Shown: positions 5,369 to 11,748 of the stretch, piece after piece | How the letters are laid out: every line of letters begins with the position of its first letter | How positions within the stretch are numbered: the stretch's first letter is position 1 | DNA from: a virus | Length of the DNA stretch: 20,110 nt | IMG/VR virus record: IMGVR_UViG_3300025872_001385 | Span: 1 to 20,110 of that record | Direction: 5' to 3' (one strand) | Program-made: the position numbers and the translations under genes | The notes under the pieces: model-generated | Told to the model about the DNA's origin: nothing | Databases searched by the model: none | The model's input: the letters and a program-made list of their open reading frames with translations, nothing else

Positions 5369-8003
5369 TTACACAACCCTAGCCATCAAGCAGGGTGAGG
5401 CGAACTTGGCCGCTGCCAAGCAATCGGCTTATATGTCCAATCCCAACATCTACGGCCCCACCGGGTCGCAGACGGTTACTTGGCAAAAAACCCCGACCAT
5501 AGACACCGACGCCTACAACAAGGCGTTGCAGGCTTATCAGGATCGCATCGCCCAATACGGCCCCGAATACGCTGGCGAAGCTCCTAACCAAGATCAGTTC
5601 ACGACGTTTATTGAGCAACCGACTGTTCGCCAATCGCTAACGCCAACGGGTCAGGCGACGTTAGAACAACAGCAAGCCGCAGAACTGTATTTGTCACAAG
5701 CGGCGCGTGGCGCTGCACAAGGGCTTGGCAATCTTGGCATTGCGTCAGCCTTTGACGCCCGTAGCATCCCCGGCATCCAGTACAACGTCGCAAACGCAGG
5801 CGCGATTGATCGCGGCGTGGTTGGCGGCGAATTGCCGGGTTATACAGACGTTAATTACGCGACAACAGGCTTGGCCGGTGCGCCAACTGGCGGTTATACG
5901 CCGATTGCGGGTTACAACCTTGAAGGTCTGCCGGGTCAAGTCGGGCCGGGGCAGCAAGCATCGGTCAACCTTCCGGTGCAGGGCGCAAGCAACGTACAAA
6001 ATCAGTTTTTTGGCATGGCAGGCGCTGGCCCTGCTGCGCCAACCAACCTTGGGCAAATAGATGAAGCGCGGTTTTTCTCGCAAATTGCCCCTGGAGCATT
6101 TGATTTTGGCGCTGCACGAACTGGCCCCAATGCACCGCAACTGCAAGGGTTAAACCTTGCCGGTGTAGGTGGCGTTGGTGAGGGTGTAGGCGGCGGTGCG
6201 TTTGGTTATGCTCAAGGTGGCCCATCGGGCGGTCTTTTTGGACTTGCAAGTGGCGGCCCGCAAGGCTTAAACCTTCAAGGACTTGATTTGTCAGGCGTTG
6301 GTAGCGTCTCGGGCGGCCCGCAGCAAGGCCAATTTGGCTACGCACAGCGTTTTGTGCAAGGCCCGCAGTTGCAGCGCGACATAGACATTGCCAACTTGCC
6401 GCAAGGGCCAGTAAACGCTGGCATGACCGCGCAGACGGCGTTGTTGTCGCGTTTGTCACCGCAGTTGCAGGGTGAGCGTCAGCAACTCCAAACGCAACTT
6501 ATCAACCAAGGTTTGCGACCGGGTGGCGAGGCGTACAACGCTGCCATGTCGGCGCAGATGCAGAAGGAAAACGACCTTTTGTTGCAGGCCGCAGCGCAGG
6601 GCATCAGCCTTGATCAAGCCGCTCGTCAGCAAGCATTTAGTGAGCAGCAATCCCGCGCTATGTTTGCCAATCAAGCCGCTCTATCGGGCTTTGGCGCAGG
6701 CATGGAGCAGGCGGGGCTGTTTAACCTCGGAGCACAGCAGGACTTGCAGTCCTCACTTGCTACGCAAGCCGCGCAAAACCAGGCACAACAGCAGGCGTTC
6801 CAGCAGCGTTTACAGGCTGGTGAGTTTGGCCGTGAAGCGCAATTAGCGTCGTTTGGCACGCAACAGTCTGCTGCTGATGCGTATAACCGCGCAATCGCAC
6901 AAAACTTTGGGCAATTCCAATCTGCACAGCAGATGCAAAATCAGGCTGTGCAGCAAAACCTGCAAAACCAGTTGGCTGCCGAGGAAGCGCAACGCGCCGC
7001 TCAAGCGCAACGGTTCGGTCAGGCCGTTGGTGCAACCGAATTAGGCGCACAGTTAGCCGGCCAACAGTTTGGCATGGGACAAGAAGCGCAACAGATGGCA
7101 AATCAGTCTGTCGCGCAAAATTTCCAACAAGCGTTGCAATCGCAGGCCGCGCAAAACGCCGCCATTGCACAGAATTACCAGCAAGCCCTTGGTGCGGCGG
7201 GCTTCAACCGTGAAGGGTTATTGCAGCAGTTCGGCATGGGTCAGCAGGCCCAGCAACTAGCTAATCAGGCTCTCGCGCAAAACTATCAGACGACGTTTGA
7301 TCAGGCGCGGGCGCAAAACGAGGCGTTGCAGCAAATCTTCAATCAGTCGCAAGCCCAGCAGCAAATGTATAACCAAGCTGCCGGTCAGAACTTCCAGCAG
7401 CAGTTGGCCGCGCAACAGTTCAATCTTGCACGACAAGCCCAACAGGCCGGTCAGTCGCAAGAAGCCGCGCAGTTCTACAACCAAGCCCAAGCGCAGGCTA
7501 TGCAACAGGAGTTGGCTCGTCAGCAGGCGCAAAACGCCGTGCAGGGCCAGCAATTCCAGCAGGTTGTGCAGCAGCAGGAAGCCCGCAACGCCGCGTTGGC
7601 GCAGCGGTTCCAGCAGGACATGGCGCGACAGGCCGCTGGCAATGCCGCTCAACAGCAGCAGTTCCAGCAAAACATTGCCAACCAGCAGTTTTACAACACC
7701 GCTGTGCAGCAGGCACTTGCCCAACAGGCGGCTATCCGCTCGTTGCCAGTCAACGAGATCAGCGCCTTGTTGTCAGGCGGTCAGGTCAGCATCCCGCAGT
7801 TCCAAGGCTATCAAGGCGTGTCGGTCGCACCTGCTCCGGTATTTCAAGCCGGTCAGGCAGCGGGCGATTTCGCACAACGCAATTACCAGAACCAAGTGGG
7901 CGCATACAACGCAAACATGGGCCTCCTCGGCAGCATCGCGGGTATTGCAGGCTCTGCCGCAGGCGGCCCGCTTGGCCTCATGGGCGGCTTATTCGGGAGA
8001 TAA
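5331..8003 (+). CDS. Large Gln/Ala/Asn-rich internal virion (putative ejection) protein
   Basis: This 890-residue protein starts with GKKSPAPPPAPDYTTLA and then MSNPNIYGPTGSQTVTW (residues 35-51), an N terminus shared by many podoviral virion proteins of unknown function. Residues about 200-340 are Gly-rich and include a duplicated block (an LQGLNLAGVGGVG segment ending GAFGYAQ, then LQGLDLSGVGSVS ending GQFGYAQ). Residues about 370-435 become helical and Gln-rich. Residues 436-795 are 20 head-to-tail 18-residue units without a single insertion or deletion, mostly starting with Phe or Tyr and carrying Asn at position 12. The last 25 residues are Gly/Ala/Leu-rich (GSIAGIAGSAAGGPLGLMGG) and could touch membrane. 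The gene order (nozzle, acetyltransferase, this protein, then two more low-complexity proteins) suggests a protein packaged in the head and ejected with DNA. GGAG and GAGG lie just before ATG 5331. Confidence 0.75.
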   Translation: MGKKSPAPPPAPDYTTLAIKQGEANLAAAKQSAYMSNPNIYGPTGSQTVTWQKTPTIDTDAYNKALQAYQDRIAQYGPEYAGEAPNQDQFTTFIEQPTVRQSLTPTGQATLEQQQAAELYLSQAARGAAQGLGNLGIASAFDARSIPGIQYNVANAGAIDRGVVGGELPGYTDVNYATTGLAGAPTGGYTPIAGYNLEGLPGQVGPGQQASVNLPVQGASNVQNQFFGMAGAGPAAPTNLGQIDEARFFSQIAPGAFDFGAARTGPNAPQLQGLNLAGVGGVGEGVGGGAFGYAQGGPSGGLFGLASGGPQGLNLQGLDLSGVGSVSGGPQQGQFGYAQRFVQGPQLQRDIDIANLPQGPVNAGMTAQTALLSRLSPQLQGERQQLQTQLINQGLRPGGEAYNAAMSAQMQKENDLLLQAAAQGISLDQAARQQAFSEQQSRAMFANQAALSGFGAGMEQAGLFNLGAQQDLQSSLATQAAQNQAQQQAFQQRLQAGEFGREAQLASFGTQQSAADAYNRAIAQNFGQFQSAQQMQNQAVQQNLQNQLAAEEAQRAAQAQRFGQAVGATELGAQLAGQQFGMGQEAQQMANQSVAQNFQQALQSQAAQNAAIAQNYQQALGAAGFNREGLLQQFGMGQQAQQLANQALAQNYQTTFDQARAQNEALQQIFNQSQAQQQMYNQAAGQNFQQQLAAQQFNLARQAQQAGQSQEAAQFYNQAQAQAMQQELARQQAQNAVQGQQFQQVVQQQEARNAALAQRFQQDMARQAAGNAAQQQQFQQNIANQQFYNTAVQQALAQQAAIRSLPVNEISALLSGGQVSIPQFQGYQGVSVAPAPVFQAGQAAGDFAQRNYQNQVGAYNANMGLLGSIAGIAGSAAGGPLGLMGGLFGR
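6636..7715 (+). repeat. 20 tandem 54-base units encoding 18-residue helical repeats
   Basis: Codons 436-795 of the large virion protein divide exactly into 20 units of 18 residues. Position 1 is Phe in 14 units and Tyr in 2, otherwise Leu, Met or Ala. Position 12 is Asn in 15 units and Arg in 3. Examples are FGMGQQAQQLANQALAQN, FQQDMARQAAGNAAQQQQ and FQQNIANQQFYNTAVQQA. Phase is kept over 1080 bases even though sequence identity between units is low. Confidence 0.85.
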
Positions 8004-8006
8004 ACA

Positions 8007-8390
8007 ATGAACGGATTTACACCTGACCGAAAACCGCAGCAGATGGCGCGTATGCTGGCAATGCAGGAGCGAAATCTGTCGCTCAACAGCCCCGGCAACA
8101 ATATGCGGAATGTCCCGCAGCCTAACCTGATGTACTCGGGCGCTACGCCTAACACCAACCCCGGTGTGCCGCCGCAGGCCATGAACTTTAACGGCCCACC
8201 GCAGGCTATGCAGGGTGGTCGTCCGATGGGTTACGGCCCGCCCGTTCGCAGCATGGGTCAGCCGCAGATGGGGCCGCCTCGCTCACCGCAAGTGGGCGGC
8301 ATGATGCAGCGCCCGCGTATGCCCGCTCCCGCAGGTATGACTACGCCGCAGGGAGGCTCATACAGAGGGGACTTTGAAAATGCCAGTTAA
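8007..8390 (+). CDS. Small Pro/Gly/Met/Gln-rich virion-region protein
   Basis: This 127-residue protein is not recognised as a named family. After a short charged helix (RKPQQMARMLAMQERNLSL, residues 8-26) it is almost entirely low complexity. It is rich in Pro, Gly, Met, Gln and Asn, with repeats such as GPPQAMQGGRPMGYGPPVRS and MMQRPRMPAPAGM. It is expected to be disordered. GGGAGA lies just upstream and overlaps the previous stop codon, and the gene's end overlaps the start of the next gene by 11 bases. It sits between two probable internal virion proteins and may be a small component or chaperone of that complex, but no function can be assigned from sequence. Confidence 0.7.
   Translation: MNGFTPDRKPQQMARMLAMQERNLSLNSPGNNMRNVPQPNLMYSGATPNTNPGVPPQAMNFNGPPQAMQGGRPMGYGPPVRSMGQPQMGPPRSPQVGGMMQRPRMPAPAGMTTPQGGSYRGDFENAS
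8364..8370 (+). promoter_or_regulatory. Ribosome binding site fixing the start at 8380
   Basis: AGAGGGG lies nine bases before ATG 8380, inside the 3' end of the previous gene. An in-frame TTG at 8374 is too close to this site, so ATG 8380 is preferred. Confidence 0.6.
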
Positions 8391-9810
8391 GTACACGCAA
8401 ACTTTCCGCGCACCGACTGAATACGAGCGCCAGTTAGAGGAAGCGCGTCGGCGTGCCGCATTGGCAGAAGCCCTTGCACAGCAGGAATATCAGCCGATGG
8501 AAGGCAACGCAGCGCCGATCCCCAAGGCTGCGCCGCTCGTAAAGGCATTGCAGAGTTTTATGACCGCCCGCGCAGGTCGTCAGGCAGAAGAAGCCAAGGC
8601 TGAAGCAGAAAAGGCAGGCCGCACAGAATTCGCTGATTACATCCGTTCGTTTGATCCCGAGCAGCGCAACGTCAACATGGCGCAACTTGCTGCTATGGAA
8701 GCGCCGATGCCGATGATCAATACGGAGCCGGGCGGCGGCCCTGCCGTGCCGTATGGTCAGCCGGGGTTCCGCAGCACCGAATATGCACAACCGAGCGCCA
8801 TTGCAGCGCCAAACCAGCGTTTGATACCGGTAATGGGCGCAGACGGCCAGCCTGACTTTAGTCAGCCAATGCAGATGCAGGTTGGCGGCCCGCTCACGGC
8901 AGCGCAGAAGCGTGCGCGAGCGTTGGAAGGCTTTGAAAGCAGCAACCCGATGGTGCAGCAGTTTGCTGCCGCGCAATATGAAAAAACAATGCCGCGTGAG
9001 CTTGATTTAAAACTTGCGCCACTTGATCCAACCAAAGTTGACATGGCATCTGTTGTTGAAGCTCAACGAACTGGCGACATTGGTAAAATTAAAGCTCGTA
9101 CAGAAGCGCCAGAAACCATGACGCCGTATCAAAAAGAGCAAATTCGCCTTGAAGAAGAAAAGTTAGCGTTCCAAAAAACAAAGGCAGGCCAAGCAAGTGA
9201 TCGCGGCAAAGCGCCGTCTGGATACCGTTATGACGAAAACAATGAGCTAGAACCAATTCCCGGCGGCCCGCAAGACCCGACTCGCCCAATGAATATGCCT
9301 GCAACTGTTAGAACGCAAATTGTTAGCGAACAAGACAATTCGCGTCAGTTTGCAATTGCGTCACAACGCACCAACAAATTTATTAAAGATATTCAAGACG
9401 GAAAGTTGCCGCTTTATAAGGGCGCGGGCGTTGTTTATGCGGCTGAAAGAGCGTTTGGCGGTGATGAAACGTATGACGAGGAAACTCGTCCAGCGTATGA
9501 CCGTTATTACGAACTTGAGCGGTTTGTTACCGAACAAGTCAATATGATTTTGTCTCGTGCCAAAGGCCCGCAGACAGATGCGGATGCGCTTCGCGCTCGG
9601 CAGCAGATATTGGACAACCTTGATAACAAGCAGGTTGTGACAACTGCTCTAAAGACGCTTGATCGGTTGTGGAACGATGAAATCAACCTTTCAGAATCCA
9701 CCATTGATGATTGGTACTCGCAATACAATCAATCTCGTAAAACCAAAGACGATGGAATAATTGATTTGCCGCCTCGTCGTCGCGGCGGTCGTCCCGGCGG
9801 CGGGAGATAA
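8380..9810 (+). CDS. Putative internal virion / DNA-ejection protein
   Basis: This 476-residue protein starts with a charged helix (YERQLEEARRRAALAEALAQ, about residues 14-33) and then APIPKAAPLVKALQSFMTAR, a layout common in podoviral proteins encoded just after the large Gln-rich virion protein. The middle is Pro/Gly/Met-rich and probably disordered. The C-terminal third is helical: RQFAIASQRTNKFIKDIQDG, YDRYYELERFVTEQVNMILS, then AKGPQTDADALRARQQILDN. 'GPqTd.Da' blocks recur in the C-terminal helical domains of phage ejection-type proteins. It ends in a very basic Gly/Arg tail (PPRRRGGRPGGGR). Bases after about 8980 are visibly richer in A and T than the first third of the gene. Function is inferred from layout and neighbours. 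Confidence 0.65.
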   Translation: MPVKYTQTFRAPTEYERQLEEARRRAALAEALAQQEYQPMEGNAAPIPKAAPLVKALQSFMTARAGRQAEEAKAEAEKAGRTEFADYIRSFDPEQRNVNMAQLAAMEAPMPMINTEPGGGPAVPYGQPGFRSTEYAQPSAIAAPNQRLIPVMGADGQPDFSQPMQMQVGGPLTAAQKRARALEGFESSNPMVQQFAAAQYEKTMPRELDLKLAPLDPTKVDMASVVEAQRTGDIGKIKARTEAPETMTPYQKEQIRLEEEKLAFQKTKAGQASDRGKAPSGYRYDENNELEPIPGGPQDPTRPMNMPATVRTQIVSEQDNSRQFAIASQRTNKFIKDIQDGKLPLYKGAGVVYAAERAFGGDETYDEETRPAYDRYYELERFVTEQVNMILSRAKGPQTDADALRARQQILDNLDNKQVVTTALKTLDRLWNDEINLSESTIDDWYSQYNQSRKTKDDGIIDLPPRRRGGRPGGGR

Positions 9811-9813
9811 GCA

Positions 9814-11748
9814 ATGCCTAAATATCGCATTGAAGGCGAAATTTATGAAGCGGCAAACGAAGATGAAGCGTATGCCAAACATGACCTTGCAAAAGGTCGT
9901 GAACCAAGCGTTACGGTAACGCGCATTGGCGACCGTGAAATAAAGCCGCCAGAATCTAACCGTGACTTGTTAGACGCATTGCGTACAGCAGGCGGCAAGG
10001 CGGTTCGCGCTGTCGGCCCGTATGTAGCTGCTGGCGCAGCCGGGGCAGCGGCAGGCGCTCCGTTGATGGGCGTTGGCGCTATTCCCGGTGCGATCGCAGG
10101 CATGACCGCTTACGGACTTGGCTCAACCGCAGCCGATTTAATGACGGGCGGTCAAGCAAGCCAAGGCGTTGAAAACCTGATGACCCGCGCAGGATTGCCC
10201 GAATACGACACCGCGCTTGAACGCATGGCGTCCTCTGGCGTTCGTGGCGCATTAGGTGGGTTTTCTGGTGCTCAAAGTGCCGCGGCATTGCAAGCCGCTC
10301 GCGGAACGGTGCCGCAAACCACTACGCAACGCATTATTGACATCATGGCGCAAAGCCCCGGCGCACAAACCGCAGGCGCAGGCATTGCTGGCGTCAGCGC
10401 ACAAGGCGCAAGAGAGGTTGGTTTGCCCGAACCTGTTCCGTCGTTAGTGGGTATGGCGGCAGGCACGGCTCCGTTTGTGCGTATGGGTTCGTTTAGGCCA
10501 GAAACACCGCCAGTACAATCGGGTGCAACACGGCCAATGCCGCCAACACCGCCCGCATCAGGCACGCCTACAGGTCGCGGAGCGCCGCTAACACAACCGC
10601 CTGTTACACCAATGCCGCCGCAAGACGTTCGCATGGGTAACGTGGCGCGGCTTGAGCGAGCGGGTGTTCCCGTATCGCCGGGTCAGCGGTCGGGTGCGCC
10701 ATTGACGCAGACTGTTGAAAGCGTAATGAAGTATTTGCCACCGTCTGCGCCGCGTTCTGCGCGGTTTATGGACGATCAAATGCGCTCTTACACAAAAGCG
10801 CTGTTAAGTCACGCTGGCATTAACGCAGATACCGCCACGCCTGATGTGTTGTCAACCGCACAACGTCGGTTTGGCGATATTTACAACGACCTTGAGCAAT
10901 CAACGGTGCTTGGCGGCCCCGATGAAAAGATGATTGATGATTTGGCTCGCGCCGAACAAATTGTTGGGCAAGGCGCGCCGCAAAACATTAAAGATTCGTT
11001 CCTTGGATACCGAGATGCGGTGCTGAATTGGGCAAGCGGAACGCCGCGCCAAGGTCAAACCTTTAAGGGATTGGCTGAAGATTTAGGCGCGGAAATACGC
11101 AAAGCCGAGCGCAGCAATGAGGCGGGGTCGGTAAAGAACGCGCAAGCATTGATTACGTTGCGAAATGCTTTGTTTGGGTTAGTAGAGCGTCAAGCATCGC
11201 CAGAGTTGGCTAACGCATGGCGTCAGGCTAACCGCGAATATGCCATTTTCAAAGCGATTGAAGATTCCATGCTTGACCCGTCGCAAGTCACGCTCAACAC
11301 AGGGTTTGTTAACCCGCGAAAGATTGGCAACATTCAAATGAAGTTGCGATCAGATGAGTGGACGCAGGGCGATGAAGATGCTGATAGCTTTACCAACTTG
11401 GTCAAGGCGGGCATGGCGTTGATTCCTGACCCTATTCCTAACAGCGGCACCGCACAACGAATGTTTGCACAAGACATTTTACAAGGCGGTCGGCAAATGT
11501 TTAACAGCCCCGCAGGCCCGGCTATTGGAGCGGCTTCAGGTGCTGCTGGCATGACAGGATTTGGAGCAGCAAGCGCCTTTGACCCAATTAGCGCCTTTGG
11601 CATTCCGTATCTTGGATCACGATTTTGGTATGGCGATGCACCACAGTCGCTTCGCCCCATCGCAGCAGCTTCGGCTGTCGGTTCGCAGCAACGTCAAAAG
11701 ACAAAGCGCGAGAAACTTGCGGAAGAACTTAAGAGGAAGCGGCAATGA
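9814..11748 (+). CDS. Putative internal virion / DNA-ejection protein with hydrophobic Gly/Ala segment
   Basis: This 644-residue protein begins PKYRIEGEIYEAANEDEAYA, a small N-terminal motif seen on many podoviral internal virion proteins. Residues about 65-112 form a long hydrophobic Gly/Ala region (VGPYVAAGAAGAAAGAPLMG, then GAIPGAIAGMTAYGLGS) able to enter membrane. A Pro/Thr-rich linker follows at about 228-268. The helical C-terminal half opens with RLERAGVPVSPGQRSGAPLT and continues through RSARFMDDQMRSYTKALLSH and AEQIVGQGAPQ. The 'le.aGipvs.gqrtg' opening recurs in phage proteins thought to leave the capsid with DNA. A second Gly/Ala segment lies near the end, followed by a basic Lys/Arg tail. 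GGGAG precedes ATG 9814. The stop overlaps the next start as ATGA. Codon use is more A/T-ending than in the flanking fibre genes. Confidence 0.65.
   Translation: MPKYRIEGEIYEAANEDEAYAKHDLAKGREPSVTVTRIGDREIKPPESNRDLLDALRTAGGKAVRAVGPYVAAGAAGAAAGAPLMGVGAIPGAIAGMTAYGLGSTAADLMTGGQASQGVENLMTRAGLPEYDTALERMASSGVRGALGGFSGAQSAAALQAARGTVPQTTTQRIIDIMAQSPGAQTAGAGIAGVSAQGAREVGLPEPVPSLVGMAAGTAPFVRMGSFRPETPPVQSGATRPMPPTPPASGTPTGRGAPLTQPPVTPMPPQDVRMGNVARLERAGVPVSPGQRSGAPLTQTVESVMKYLPPSAPRSARFMDDQMRSYTKALLSHAGINADTATPDVLSTAQRRFGDIYNDLEQSTVLGGPDEKMIDDLARAEQIVGQGAPQNIKDSFLGYRDAVLNWASGTPRQGQTFKGLAEDLGAEIRKAERSNEAGSVKNAQALITLRNALFGLVERQASPELANAWRQANREYAIFKAIEDSMLDPSQVTLNTGFVNPRKIGNIQMKLRSDEWTQGDEDADSFTNLVKAGMALIPDPIPNSGTAQRMFAQDILQGGRQMFNSPAGPAIGAASGAAGMTGFGAASAFDPISAFGIPYLGSRFWYGDAPQSLRPIAAASAVGSQQRQKTKREKLAEELKRKRQ

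Noticed and set aside
6636-7715. CRISPR or DNA-level tandem repeat
   Set aside because: The 54-base period exists at protein level; the DNA units are too different from each other, and no spacer-repeat pattern is present.
5965-7724. Long - strand and alternate-frame reads across the Gln-rich protein
   Set aside because: Low-complexity CAG/CAA codons suppress stops in other frames. Their translations are biased Leu/Arg/Ala strings without recognisable domains or ribosome sites.
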